From NCBI GenBank assembly GCA_017555085.1, contig JAFZHD010000033.1, forward strand, positions 1 through 40,273: a stretch of 40,273 nt of DNA, in the 5' to 3' direction. The notes under the pieces were generated by a model. That model did not search any database and was not told the DNA's origin. It saw only the letters and a program-made list of their open reading frames with translations. Positions 1-8,575 of this stretch are shown here, piece after piece. The stretch's first letter is position 1, and each line of letters begins with the position of its first letter. The DNA comes from Muribaculaceae bacterium. GTDB lineage: Bacteria > Bacteroidota > Bacteroidia > Bacteroidales > Muribaculaceae. The position numbers and the translations under genes were made by a program.

Positions 1-96
1 AATTAAAGCCAATTAAAGCATTTTGCACATTTCGTTTTATCCTCAATAGTTCATAAAAACACATGTAACTAACTGAATACAAGCACACTCACACCA

Positions 97-1092
97 TTAA
101 TCTATCATCATACTCCTGCACATTTCGTTTTCCTGCCCGTATTTGTAAATGTTTTGTTTGCTGATTTTTTGAGAATGATTTGAGTCAATATATAGTTTAG
201 AGTGCACGATTACTCCGTTTCTGTTTATATAGGCCTCAAGCGCTCCAAAGCGACCAGTCGCATTAGGACTCCATATTGATTTTTTTGCGATATTATAAAG
301 GTCGCGATATAATTTTTTGTCATATTTTTGCTCATAAAGCATATTGGAGTATTCACCATTGAGGGTTTGATTCAAATTGTAATTTACAATATGTTGGGTT
401 GAATTGCCATAATCGTAATAAAAGACAGATGGCTCGTTTTGTTGGCCATATTGAGCAATGAATTTTCTATCACGAGGTTTTTTTAATCTTTCGTCAATCT
501 GATTAATACAACTATTTAGATGCAATACTAATAGGGACGATTTTTCTACGATATTAGCTGAGTAGCAATATTGTACTCCTTTTTCTGATGAAAGAGAAAT
601 CAAGCCTTTCCAATCATCTTTGCCTTTTTTGCGTAAAAAACTAAAAGATAACATCTGTTTGTTTACCGGGAAATTGAATGTTAATCCTTCCTCATATTGT
701 TGCGGGCAATCGGTTATATATGATTGCATTTGCTTTAATGCTTTGATAATAGATGCGGCATCATGTCCAGTCAAAAGACACATATTGTTATTTATAGATA
801 AAACAATATATGAATTTATTTCAGTAGTGTATAAGTTAATTAATTCTATGGGGTATATTTCAATTATAGCCCCCCATGATCCTATAATGCAATGCTTGTC
901 GGCATAATGCTTAATCAAAGTAGGCGCATTAGATAGGGTGTCAGTTTGTGAAAACAAAAAATCCTTAATATCAAAATTCTCATGGGTTGACTCGGTTTGG
1001 TCGGCATATATCCCAGAATCGGTAATGAGATTATTTGCTGCAATATTAAGTGAGCAAATGCAACAAAGAATTATAAGTATAATCTGTTTCAT
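97..1092 (-). CDS. Secreted protein of unknown function
   Basis: I do not recognise a family for this 331-residue protein. The first 19 or so residues form a short hydrophobic signal peptide (MKQIILIILCCICSLNIAA), so the product is probably exported to the periplasm or cell surface. There is a Cys pair inside the signal segment, but no Gly/Ala/Ser-Cys lipobox followed by a plausible mature end, so I do not call it a lipoprotein. The rest is soluble-looking, with no repeats or membrane segments. The C-terminal third is rich in Tyr, Asn and Lys and contains a segment ending in RFGALEAYINRNG, followed by polar residues. It starts 19 bp after the stop of the CCA-adding enzyme gene and is probably the last gene of that operon. 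It is visibly more AT-rich than its neighbours, which could mean recent acquisition or weak selection. Function cannot be inferred. Confidence 0.8.
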   Translation of the reverse strand: MKQIILIILCCICSLNIAANNLITDSGIYADQTESTHENFDIKDFLFSQTDTLSNAPTLIKHYADKHCIIGSWGAIIEIYPIELINLYTTEINSYIVLSINNNMCLLTGHDAASIIKALKQMQSYITDCPQQYEEGLTFNFPVNKQMLSFSFLRKKGKDDWKGLISLSSEKGVQYCYSANIVEKSSLLVLHLNSCINQIDERLKKPRDRKFIAQYGQQNEPSVFYYDYGNSTQHIVNYNLNQTLNGEYSNMLYEQKYDKKLYRDLYNIAKKSIWSPNATGRFGALEAYINRNGVIVHSKLYIDSNHSQKISKQNIYKYGQENEMCRSMMID

Positions 1093-1111
1093 ATAAAATG
1101 ATAATAGTAGG

Positions 1112-2530
1112 TTATTTCACGGGGGAGAGGCCCATTTCAGCGGCTTTTTGGAGCATGAGGGCATAGGCTGGCTCGCGCTCGTTGGGGATTTCGCCGTCAA
1201 GAATTGCATTTTTGATGCACTCTTTTATCAAGCCGACTTCGCGGCAGGGCGCAAGGCCAAACAATTCCATAATCTCTTCGCCCATGATGGGAGGTTGGAA
1301 ATTGCGAATACGGTCTTTTTCTTCAATCTCAATGAGTTTTTGTCGCACAATCAAGAAGTTGTCGAGGAATCGGCGCACTTTCTCTTGATTTTTTGAGGTG
1401 ATGTCGGCTTCGCATAATGTCATCAAGTCTTCGATGTCGTCGCCAGCATCAAAGAGCAATCGGCGTACGGCCGAGTCGGTAACTTCTTCTTCAACCAATG
1501 CGATGGGGCGCATGTGCAATTCGACCATTTTCTGCACATATTTCATTTTCTCGTTGAGCGGGAATTTCATGTTGCGGAAAATGCGCGGTATCATTTTTGC
1601 ACCTACAAAGTTGTGATTGTGGAATGTCCAACCGAGGTTGTCGTCCCAGCGCTTTGTTGCGGGTTTAGCGATGTCGTGGAGCAAAGCGGCCCATCTCAAC
1701 CACACATTATCACTTTTGAGCGCTACATTGTCGAGCACTTCAAGCGTGTGGTAGAAGTTGTCTTTATGTCCGCGACCGTTCACGACTTCAACGCCACGCA
1801 TTGCGGCAAATTCGGGAAAGATGAGTTTGAGCAAGCCGCAACGGTTGAGCAGCACCCAACCGATTGAGGGTTTGGGCGACGCCATTATTTTCATAAGTTC
1901 GTCCATCACTCGTTCTTTTGATATGATTGAGATGCGTGAAGCATTGCGGGTGATGGCCTCGAATGTTTCGGGTACGATGGTGAAATTGAGTTGTGTGGCA
2001 AAGCGAATGGCACGCATCATGCGCAACGGGTCGTCGCTGAAAGTGATGTCGGGGTCGAGCGGGGTGCGAATGAGACCTTGTTCAAGGTCCTCGATGCCGC
2101 CAAATTTGTCGATAAGTTGGCCAAACGACGATTCATTGACACTGATAGCCATTGCATTGATGGTGAAATCGCGACGAGAGATGTCGTCGTCGAGAGTGCC
2201 GTCTTCGACAATAGGTTTGCGGCTTTCGCGACGGTAAGATTCGCGGCGAGCTCCCACAAATTCGAGTTCAAGGCTGCGATATTTCACTTGTGCTGTGCCA
2301 AAATTTTGGAACACGCTCAAATATGCGCCTTTGCCCAACGCCGATGCAAGTGATTTGGCAATTTCAATGCCACTGCCAACGGTTACGAAGTCAATGTCCT
2401 TTGACTTGCGGTCAAGAAACAAGTCGCGAACATATCCGCCAACGGCATAGCACTCGCGACCTAATTGGTCGGCGATTTGCCCAACGGTGTGGAATATCTT
2501 ATTGTCGATTTTTTTTGCTATTTCGTGCAT
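1112..2530 (-). CDS. cca: CCA tRNA nucleotidyltransferase / poly(A) polymerase family protein with HD domain
   Basis: Adds or repairs the 3'-terminal CCA of tRNAs using CTP and ATP; cytoplasmic. The class II nucleotidyltransferase head is clear: GGYVRD at residues 31-36, the metal-binding pair D45 and D47 in the DIDF motif, and the RRDFTINAMA motif from residue 119. A DDPLRMMRAIRFA segment (about 166-178) opens the neck. A C-terminal HD domain follows, with LLHDIAKP around residues 283-290 (H285, D286), a fusion found in many bacterial Cca proteins that supplies phosphohydrolase activity. At 472 residues the length is normal for the HD-fused form. It starts 4 bp after the stop of the aminopeptidase gene, inside the long minus-strand operon. 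tRNA genes in this window do not encode CCA, so the enzyme is needed for their maturation. A poly(A) polymerase role is possible but less likely. Confidence 0.93.
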   Translation of the reverse strand: MHEIAKKIDNKIFHTVGQIADQLGRECYAVGGYVRDLFLDRKSKDIDFVTVGSGIEIAKSLASALGKGAYLSVFQNFGTAQVKYRSLELEFVGARRESYRRESRKPIVEDGTLDDDISRRDFTINAMAISVNESSFGQLIDKFGGIEDLEQGLIRTPLDPDITFSDDPLRMMRAIRFATQLNFTIVPETFEAITRNASRISIISKERVMDELMKIMASPKPSIGWVLLNRCGLLKLIFPEFAAMRGVEVVNGRGHKDNFYHTLEVLDNVALKSDNVWLRWAALLHDIAKPATKRWDDNLGWTFHNHNFVGAKMIPRIFRNMKFPLNEKMKYVQKMVELHMRPIALVEEEVTDSAVRRLLFDAGDDIEDLMTLCEADITSKNQEKVRRFLDNFLIVRQKLIEIEEKDRIRNFQPPIMGEEIMELFGLAPCREVGLIKECIKNAILDGEIPNEREPAYALMLQKAAEMGLSPVK

Positions 2531-2534
2531 CTGA

Positions 2535-3719
2535 TTAGTTGTCTAAGCTGATTATTTCTTCGGGTGCGTTGGTGATTGAAACCATGCCGTTTTCGGTAAC
2601 GATATATGTGTTTTCGACACCAACAGCGCCTACGCCAGGTATAACAAATTTGGGCTCAACGGCAATGGAGTTGCCAACGGCAAGAATGTCGCGGCTGCGT
2701 GGTGCCAAAACGGGAAGTTCGTTGATTTCAATGCCTACGCCGTGACCGACAAAACCAGCCTTTTGCTTGTGTCCCATGAAATATGCGTCAAGTCCTTCTT
2801 CTTGGGCGATAGCAACAGCGCGTTCATACAATGTCTTGGCTTCAACTCCCGGACGGCCCATTTGGGCAAGCTCGGCCACGATTCGGCGTGAGCATTCGTG
2901 AGCTTTAACGGCAAGTTCGCTCAATTGTCCGCAAGAGAATACACGAGTCATGTCGGTCATGTAGCCTGTGTAGTTACCGTTAACATCAACCATGATAGCC
3001 ATGCCGGGCTTGATTTCGGTTCCGTCGCAACCCACGGGCAAAGTGGGGTTGAGACCTGCGCCGCCCATGGCAAAATCGTAGGGCGCGGGGTTGTCGGCAT
3101 TATCGCCGCAAATGGTGTTGCCCATGAAAATTTCCATAGAGTCGCCGCTGATGCGGAATTGGCCCAAGCAGCCGTTAAGGCGTGATATGCGTTCAATCTC
3201 GATTTGCAAAGTGAGGTCACTCATGCCTTCGTGATACAACGACTTGATGTGGCTATATGACTCGGCATGTTTGATGCCCGATTGGCGCAACAAGTCAAGT
3301 TCATACTCTTCTTTCACTGCGCGGGCTGCTCTCAACACTGTTGAACAGTTGCTGATGGTTGCAGTGGCGAAGGCGCGCGAAAGGCGGTCGGCCATTGATG
3401 CGGCAACGAGGTCGAGTTCGAGGCCCAAGTTGGCGGGCAATTCCACGCCGAGTTGAGTGAGAATGTCGGCTATCTGCTCGGGCTTGCCAATGTAGTGAAC
3501 ATTGTCGCCTGTAAGGCCCACGGGGCGGCGCACAAAGTATTGAGGTTGACCTTGAACGGGAATGTAGGCATAGCCGCTGAACACTCGTCCCGAGGTGTAA
3601 TAGAGATTGACGTTTGTGCTGACGAGCATTGCTTGTGCTTGTGTGTTGGCAAGCAACGACTGAATTTTGGCAATGCGGGCATTTAATACATCAACAGGCA
3701 GTTGGGCGTGAATAGTCAT
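2535..3719 (-). CDS. M24 family metallopeptidase (Xaa-Pro aminopeptidase-like)
   Basis: Probably a cytoplasmic dimetal aminopeptidase or dipeptidase that cleaves Xaa-Pro bonds. The N-terminal half (about residues 10-130) is the creatinase-like domain. The C-terminal pita-bread domain (about 140-385) shows all five expected metal ligands: D245, D256, H326 (in GHGVGIEINELP), E355 (AVEPKF) and E369 (VENTYIV). No signal peptide is present. The length of 394 residues is typical of short PepP/PepQ-like members. It is 6 bp downstream of the HAD phosphatase gene and 4 bp upstream of cca, so it is co-transcribed with them. Substrate preference (prolidase versus aminopeptidase P, or creatinase-like) cannot be settled from sequence. 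Confidence 0.9.
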   Translation of the reverse strand: MTIHAQLPVDVLNARIAKIQSLLANTQAQAMLVSTNVNLYYTSGRVFSGYAYIPVQGQPQYFVRRPVGLTGDNVHYIGKPEQIADILTQLGVELPANLGLELDLVAASMADRLSRAFATATISNCSTVLRAARAVKEEYELDLLRQSGIKHAESYSHIKSLYHEGMSDLTLQIEIERISRLNGCLGQFRISGDSMEIFMGNTICGDNADNPAPYDFAMGGAGLNPTLPVGCDGTEIKPGMAIMVDVNGNYTGYMTDMTRVFSCGQLSELAVKAHECSRRIVAELAQMGRPGVEAKTLYERAVAIAQEEGLDAYFMGHKQKAGFVGHGVGIEINELPVLAPRSRDILAVGNSIAVEPKFVIPGVGAVGVENTYIVTENGMVSITNAPEEIISLDN

Positions 3720-3725
3720 GACTTG

Positions 3726-4355
3726 TTATTCTGATAAAAAATGTGATACTAAATTGTTGAAATCGCTTGCCGAGTATTCGGCATCGGTGCAAGTGCCAAA
3801 ACCATAAGAGGCAAACATCATGGGCACTCCGGCTTTGTGGGCACTGTTGCAATCGCCTTGTGTGTCGCCTACATAAACGGGGCTTTGCAAGGCATATTTA
3901 TTGACAACCGATTTGATGTTGTCGGCTTTTGGGCAGAGAGTTTCGCCGTAGGAGAGCGTTCCTTCAAAGTAGGGTGCGAGGCCTGTGTAGGCGAGGAAAT
4001 TGGTAAGTCCTTCGGCGCCGCAGTTGCTGACCATAAACAGGCGATAGCGTTGTGCTAATTGGGGTATGCCGTCGGCAACTCCGGGGTAAAGGATGCCGCC
4101 AAGCATGGGCATCATCTTCTTCTCGTTCTCATCAAGGAGTCGCAAATACTGCTCGGCGTCAACATCAATGTTTACGATGCGGCGAAAAATCTCGTCGATG
4201 GGCAGACCCATGCATTCCAACAACACTTGTCGTTCCACTTTGTCGGCCGATATGCCCATTTGTTCAAAAGTGACATCCCAAATGCGGCAATAAGAGTCGA
4301 CGGCGTCCCAAAGAGTGCCGTCCATGTCAAATATAATGCTGTCAAATTTATTCAT
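3726..4355 (-). CDS. HAD superfamily hydrolase (phosphoglycolate phosphatase-like)
   Basis: A cytoplasmic small-molecule phosphatase of the HAD type with an alpha-helical cap. Motif I is FDMDGT with nucleophile D10 and acid/base D12. Motif II contributes S110 and N111 (MVSNCG), motif III has K143 (CPKADN), and motif IV is GDTQGD at 163-168. The cap lies between about residues 15 and 85. The family includes Gph phosphoglycolate phosphatase and PpaX; which phosphate ester is used cannot be told. The length (209 residues) is normal. Its start overlaps the end of gldH by 8 bp, which suggests translational coupling in the ricT-gldH-HAD-pepP-cca series. Confidence 0.9.
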   Translation of the reverse strand: MNKFDSIIFDMDGTLWDAVDSYCRIWDVTFEQMGISADKVERQVLLECMGLPIDEIFRRIVNIDVDAEQYLRLLDENEKKMMPMLGGILYPGVADGIPQLAQRYRLFMVSNCGAEGLTNFLAYTGLAPYFEGTLSYGETLCPKADNIKSVVNKYALQSPVYVGDTQGDCNSAHKAGVPMMFASYGFGTCTDAEYSASDFNNLVSHFLSE

Positions 4356-4815
4356 CGCGCAATTCGTTTGATAGGAATAATAAACCTATTTGAGATATGC
4401 CTTCAAGTGTGTCGACGCGCATGATGTGTCGCACCTGAATAGAGTCGCCTTCGGTCAATCGGTAGTCGGTGTTGACTATTGTCTCAGATTGGAAACTTGT
4501 GCCAATGCCTTTGCCGTTCCAACGGCCATATATGTCGGCCAATGTGATGTTTAGCGTGTCGCGGTCAACGGTTGTGCTGTCGATGCGATGCGAAACTTCA
4601 AGCCACAAGTTGCTGTAACCATAATTATTGTCGTGGCGAAGGGCAAGAGACAGTTTGCCAGTCGATGCGCTGTCAATGTCGACTTTGAATTTCAAAGTAT
4701 CGGCATAGGCCCATCCTTTGGGGTCGATATTCTTGAAGTCGCTATAATCATTGTGCCCGGGAGTGCAGGCTCCCAAGCACAATGTGAAGAGTATGAATAA
4801 TAAAGTATTACGCAT
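4348..4815 (-). CDS. gldH: Gliding motility-type lipoprotein GldH
   Basis: A 155-residue lipoprotein of the GldH family, widespread in Bacteroidetes and named for a gliding gene in Flavobacterium. Its role in non-gliding gut species is unknown. The signal peptide ends in a lipobox (LCLGAC, lipidated Cys17). The mature part is a single beta-rich domain with the family's pattern of Asp/Thr-rich strands, for example DIYGRWNGKGIG and a C-terminal GISQIGL segment. The frame stays open upstream to 5100, but the upstream part is only the ricT tail read in another frame. The correct start at 4815 gives a clean signal peptide and an 8-bp overlap with ricT. The order ricT-gldH is, to my knowledge, common in Bacteroidetes. 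Confidence 0.87.
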   Translation of the reverse strand: MRNTLLFILFTLCLGACTPGHNDYSDFKNIDPKGWAYADTLKFKVDIDSASTGKLSLALRHDNNYGYSNLWLEVSHRIDSTTVDRDTLNITLADIYGRWNGKGIGTSFQSETIVNTDYRLTEGDSIQVRHIMRVDTLEGISQIGLLFLSNELRDE

Positions 4816-6154
4816 TATCGGTGTTGTTATTGTTTTCGCCTTTGTGTGGCCTTGGTTGACGCTGTCGGTCGCGATTGCGTCGGTCGCGGTTTCGGTTGTT
4901 GCCGTTATTGCCGCCGTTGTTACCGTTATTGCCATTATTGTTGCGAGGCTCGTTGCGTTCCTTGGGCTTGTTTTCGCCTTTGGGTTCGTTGCGTTCCTCG
5001 TTGTTGCGGTTTGGGTTGTCGGCTTTGTCTTTCGATTTGCGCTTTTTCTTCTTTTTCTTGTCAAAGCGTGTGATACCGTCCTGTCCGATAATATCGCCAA
5101 ATTCGCTCACATGAACCTCTTTTTCTTCGCCGTCGCGTTGGAGTTTCAAGGGCTTTTCGCCGGCTTTGTTCATCGCAATGATTTCAAACACGCGTTCGGC
5201 ATCGAGAGTGACAAGGTTGGCCGGAACCGACTTGTCGGTCGAATAAGTCATTTCGCGTTTGAAAATATCGGTTTTGAAATGATAGTATGTAGCATCGGCA
5301 GTTTCAAGGCGAATCTCTTTTGAGGGCAAACGCTTGACGCTTTCAACATAGGCGTCAACCTCAAAGTTGAGGCAGCATTTGAGTTTGGCGCATTGGCCGG
5401 CAAGTTTCTGCGGATTGAGCGAAATGTCTTGGTAACGGGCCGCACTTGTGGCAACCGATACAAAACTTGTCATCCAACTTGAACAACACAATGGACGGCC
5501 ACAGGGACCGATACCGCCAATGCGGCCGGCTTCTTGGCGCGCACCGATTTGTTTCATTTCAATGCGAACATGGAAAGTGTCGGCAAGCACTTTGATGAGT
5601 TGGCGGAAATCGACACGCTCATCGGCAATGTAATAGAATATGGCTTTATTGCCGTCGCCTTGATACTCGACATCGCCAATTTTCATATTGAGTTTGAGGT
5701 TCTCAGCAATTTGACGCGATTGAATCATTGTGTCGTTTTCGCGAGCCTTGGCTTCCTCAAATTTTTCAATGTCGGCAGGTTTGGCTTTGCGGTAGATGCG
5801 TTTGATTTCGGCATCGGGCTTGACATTGGCGCGCTTCATTTGAAGCATAACCAATTTGCCGGTCATCGTAACGGTGCCGACATCGTGGCCGGGAGACGCT
5901 TCAACGACTACCAAATCGCCGGTTTCGAGAGGCAGATTGGTGCTGTTGCGGTAGAATCCCTTGCGGGTATTCTTAAACTGCACCTCTATGATGTCGAAGT
6001 CGGCAAAGCCGCCAGGAATATCTTCGAGCCAATTGTAGCAATGCAATTTGCCTCGGGGCGCAGTGCGACCGTCGCCGCCGCAAGTGGGGCGAGAGGTGAC
6101 AATGCCAAGTTCCTGATTTTGGTCTTCGGTGTTATTTAACTCGTTGTCAATCAT
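4808..6154 (-). CDS. ricT: PSP1 domain protein RicT (RNase Y partner-type) with long basic Asn/Arg tail
   Basis: A PSP1/RicT (YaaT) family protein. In Bacillus subtilis, RicT forms the Fe-S-containing Ric (Y) complex that binds RNase Y and directs mRNA processing. The PSP1 core spans about residues 55-320. The family's conserved cysteines are present at 218, 223 and 224 (GPCGRPLCC) and at 255, 260 and 261 (CAKLKCC). These are candidates for cluster ligands. Residues 365-448 form a very basic low-complexity tail, first a Lys run and then Asn/Gly and Arg/Asp repeats, which looks disordered and RNA-binding. The gene begins 11 bp after the rny stop, which fits a role with RNase Y. RicA and RicF homologues are not visible in this window. 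Confidence 0.88.
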   Translation of the reverse strand: MIDNELNNTEDQNQELGIVTSRPTCGGDGRTAPRGKLHCYNWLEDIPGGFADFDIIEVQFKNTRKGFYRNSTNLPLETGDLVVVEASPGHDVGTVTMTGKLVMLQMKRANVKPDAEIKRIYRKAKPADIEKFEEAKARENDTMIQSRQIAENLKLNMKIGDVEYQGDGNKAIFYYIADERVDFRQLIKVLADTFHVRIEMKQIGARQEAGRIGGIGPCGRPLCCSSWMTSFVSVATSAARYQDISLNPQKLAGQCAKLKCCLNFEVDAYVESVKRLPSKEIRLETADATYYHFKTDIFKREMTYSTDKSVPANLVTLDAERVFEIIAMNKAGEKPLKLQRDGEEKEVHVSEFGDIIGQDGITRFDKKKKKKRKSKDKADNPNRNNEERNEPKGENKPKERNEPRNNNGNNGNNGGNNGNNRNRDRRNRDRQRQPRPHKGENNNNTDNA

Positions 6155-6165
6155 CAGTGTGATTT

Positions 6166-7710
6166 TTACTTAGCAAAACTTACAGAGCGAGTTTCACGAA
6201 TAACGGTGATTTTAACTTGACCGGGATATGTCATTTCGTCTTGAATGCGTTTAGCAATTTCAGCCGAGAGTTTTTCGGTTTCAACATCGTCAATCTTATC
6301 AGCGCCAACGATTACGCGCAATTCGCGACCTGCTTGAATGGCATAGGTTTTGATAACGCCGGGATAAGACATAGCGAGTTGTTCAAGGTCGTTGAGGCGT
6401 TTGATGTATGCTTCAACGATTTCTCGGCGAGCACCGGGACGAGCACCTGAAATGGCGTCACACACTTGAACGATGGGAGCAAGCAAAGTAGTTTGCTCGA
6501 TTTCATCGTGGTGAGCACCGATAGCGTTGCAGATTTCGGGCTTTTCTTTATATTTTTCGGCCAATTTCATACCATAAATTGCGTGTGGCAATTCGGGGTC
6601 TTCATCGGGTACTTTACCTATATCGTGGAGCAAACCTGCGCGACGGGCTTTCTTGGGGTTGAGGCCAAGTTCCGATGCCATGATAGCACAGAGGTTTGCA
6701 GTTTCGCGAGCGTGTTGCAAAAGGTTTTGACCATAAGAAGAACGGTATTTCATTTTGCCGACGAGGCGAATCAAGTCGGGGTGCAAACCATGTATACCGA
6801 GGTCGATAGCGGTGCGTTTACCAGTTTCAATGATTTCTTCTTCAATTTGTTTTCTAACTTTTGCCACAACTTCTTCGATGCGGGCGGGGTGAATGCGACC
6901 GTCGGCAACGAGTTGGTGAAGGGCAAGGCGGGCAATTTCGCGACGAACGGGGTCAAAGCCTGAAAGTACAATAGCCTCGGGGGTATCATCAACGATGATT
7001 TCGATGCCTGTTGCTGCTTCAAGGGCGCGGATGTTGCGACCTTCGCGACCGATGATGCGGCCTTTGATTTCGTCAGAATCGATGTGGAAAACAGTTACCG
7101 AGTTTTCGATGGCTGTTTCTGTGGCAACGCGTTGAATTGATTGAACAACAATGCGTTTAGCCTCTTTGTTTGCAGTCATCTTGGCTTCGTCCATGATGTC
7201 ATTGATATAAGATGCGGCAGCCGTTTTAGCCTCGTCTTTCAACGATTCAATGAGTTTTTCTTTTGCTTCTTCTGATGAGAGGCCCGAGATGTGTTCGAGA
7301 TTTTCTTGGGCTGTCTTTTTGAGTTTCTCAACTTCGGCCTTGCGAACTTCGAGATTAGCGAGTTGGCTTTCGAGGTTTGCTTTTGTTGCGTCAATTTCGT
7401 TGCGTGCGCGTTGGTTTTCGCTTTGTTGCTGATTGAGTTGCAACTCGCGTTGTTTCAAGCGTGCTTCGTTTGACTGCACTTTTGCCATGCGGGCATTAGC
7501 CTGCTTTTCGGCTTCGGCTGTGATTCTGATTTCTTCTTCGCGGGCTTCAAGAATTTTGTTTTTCTTGATAGTTTCTGCCTCGCGGTTGGCTTCTTCGATG
7601 ATTATTTTGGCGCGACTTTTTGCCACTGACTTTTGGATTGCGATTGTACCGATGATACCTATGGTCAACGCAACAAGTCCTATCGCGACATAGATTAAAA
7701 TTTCTGTCAT
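6166..7710 (-). CDS. rny: Ribonuclease Y
   Basis: Membrane-anchored endoribonuclease that initiates mRNA decay. One N-terminal transmembrane helix (about residues 3-25) is followed by a long charged coiled coil (about 35-165), a KH domain with the [10 protein letters not shown] signature at 217-226, and an HD domain with H362-D363 in [13 protein letters not shown] and a second metal-ligand site in GAHHDE (about 398-403). The 514-residue length is standard. An in-frame ATG at 7773 exists, but it lies inside a terminator hairpin and adds 21 unrelated residues. The start at 7710 puts the membrane helix at the N terminus as in the family. The downstream gene is ricT. No TAnnTTTG promoter is visible between the terminator and this start, so expression may depend on read-through from zapA. 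Confidence 0.95.
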   Translation of the reverse strand: MTEILIYVAIGLVALTIGIIGTIAIQKSVAKSRAKIIIEEANREAETIKKNKILEAREEEIRITAEAEKQANARMAKVQSNEARLKQRELQLNQQQSENQRARNEIDATKANLESQLANLEVRKAEVEKLKKTAQENLEHISGLSSEEAKEKLIESLKDEAKTAAASYINDIMDEAKMTANKEAKRIVVQSIQRVATETAIENSVTVFHIDSDEIKGRIIGREGRNIRALEAATGIEIIVDDTPEAIVLSGFDPVRREIARLALHQLVADGRIHPARIEEVVAKVRKQIEEEIIETGKRTAIDLGIHGLHPDLIRLVGKMKYRSSYGQNLLQHARETANLCAIMASELGLNPKKARRAGLLHDIGKVPDEDPELPHAIYGMKLAEKYKEKPEICNAIGAHHDEIEQTTLLAPIVQVCDAISGARPGARREIVEAYIKRLNDLEQLAMSYPGVIKTYAIQAGRELRVIVGADKIDDVETEKLSAEIAKRIQDEMTYPGQVKITVIRETRSVSFAK

Positions 7711-7749
7711 GGTGTTGATAGTTATGTAAATGTTTTTAATGTTATTAAT

Positions 7750-7794
7750 AAAAAAAGCACCACCAGTAGCCAATTTCTTGGCAACTGAAAGTGC
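7750..7794 (-). terminator. Intrinsic terminator between zapA and rny
   Basis: On the minus strand a strong stem (GCAC, a TTT/GTG internal loop, CAGT, a T-T mismatch, then GCCAA closed by a GAAA tetraloop) is followed directly by seven U residues. It ends transcripts coming from zapA. It could also act as a leaky attenuator in front of rny, or as the 3' end of a small RNA. Confidence 0.8.
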
Positions 7795-7862
7795 AGTAAT
7801 TTCTCTCTATGGTTGGTCCGGAATATATGAACAAACGGCCGTGTTACCTCTGTAACATGCTG
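7750..7862 (-). ncRNA. Candidate structured small RNA (possibly 6S-like) between zapA and rny
   Basis: The 112-nt interval after zapA holds a 6-bp hairpin (TGTTAC/GTAACA, 7842-7857), a roughly 45-nt middle part with little coding character, and the terminator hairpin at 7757-7794 with a U tract. The size and the position beside zapA recall 6S RNA genes, which follow zapA in Proteobacteria and have a divergent form in Bacteroidetes. This is inference. I cannot confirm the characteristic central bubble, and no separate promoter is visible in the zapA 3' end. Confidence 0.35.
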
Positions 7863-8174
7863 TTATTCATTGCTCTTTTTGATTCCTTGCATAGCCATCA
7901 ACAATTCGTTGAGGTTATTCTCAAAATCTTCAAGCATCAAATCGGTTTCTCCCACTTCCTCAGCCAATGATTGGTATAACTGAGCAAAGCGAAAAGCGAC
8001 CATACCCATTATCTCGATGGGCTTTTTATCGTTGTATTTCTCGCTCCAAGTTTTGTATAGTTCATTGATTTTTTTCTCGGCTTTACGATTTGTTTCCTCT
8101 TCGTCAACCGGAATAAACAACGACATCTTGGGCAAGTTGGCGATTTCTATTGTTATTTTCCGTTTATCTTTCAT
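7863..8174 (-). CDS. zapA: Cell division protein ZapA
   Basis: A 103-residue ZapA-family protein, which crosslinks FtsZ protofilaments at the division ring in the cytoplasm. The N-terminal half is the beta-alpha globular part (KITIEIANLPKMSLFIP). It is followed by a helix with a conserved pattern (EEETNRKAEKKINELY) and a C-terminal coiled-coil helix (about residues 60-98) that would mediate dimer and tetramer formation. It lies 4 bp after a ZapB-like coiled-coil gene, the usual Bacteroidetes arrangement. Confidence 0.85.
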   Translation of the reverse strand: MKDKRKITIEIANLPKMSLFIPVDEEETNRKAEKKINELYKTWSEKYNDKKPIEIMGMVAFRFAQLYQSLAEEVGETDLMLEDFENNLNELLMAMQGIKKSNE

Positions 8175-8178
8175 TGCA

Positions 8179-8472
8179 TCATTCTTTTAATTCCAGGATG
8201 CATTTGTCGATTTCCCGCACTAATTTGGATAGTATGGCTCGGCTGTTTTCTACTTGATTCCTGTCGGGCACGATAGTTGTCGCGATTTTGAGGTATTCAA
8301 CTTCTTGTGTCAATCGTTCAATTTCTTTTTGTTGATTGTTGACAATGTTGTTCAACTCCTCAATTCGGCTGTCGGCAGTTTGTTTTTCTTGACGCAAAGC
8401 GACATATAATTCGGTCAGCAACTTTGCTTTGTTGCTGATGCTGTCAAGTCGTGCTTTCAAGTCGTCTGCCAT
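8179..8472 (-). CDS. ZapB-like coiled-coil protein
   Basis: A 97-residue, almost entirely helical protein with heptad-like spacing of Leu, Ile and Val from about residue 5 to 65 (segment with RIEELNNIVNNQQKEIERL). No signal peptide or membrane helix is present. It directly precedes zapA with a 4-bp gap. A small coiled coil at this position is common in Bacteroidetes and probably takes part in Z-ring organisation, but coiled coils are low-complexity and the ZapB assignment rests mainly on the neighbour. A TAnnTTTG box sits 18 nt upstream of the start. Confidence 0.7.
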   Translation of the reverse strand: MADDLKARLDSISNKAKLLTELYVALRQEKQTADSRIEELNNIVNNQQKEIERLTQEVEYLKIATTIVPDRNQVENSRAILSKLVREIDKCILELKE

Positions 8473-8489
8473 AGTAATCCAAATTTTTA

Positions 8490-8497
8490 CAAATGTA
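8490..8497 (-). promoter_or_regulatory. Bacteroidetes -7 box upstream of zapB-zapA
   Basis: TACATTTG on the minus strand matches TAnnTTTG and lies 17 nt before the ATG of the coiled-coil gene. A good -33 TTTG at the right distance was not seen, so this is a partial match. Confidence 0.4.
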
Positions 8498-8575
8498 GTG
8501 ATTTTTTTTGTTTGCGATGTAATGTTGACAACTTTTTTTGCGTGCCAACTGCAATTTTTTAGTTTTATTGCTCTT

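Noticed and set aside
1..96. Short direct repeat AATTAAAGC at the window start
   Set aside because: Nine bases in an AT-rich flank; not enough to call a repeat, att site or array.
4816..5100. N-terminal extension of gldH
   Set aside because: It is the ricT tail in another frame, rich in Thr/Ala; the real signal peptide with lipobox begins at 4815.
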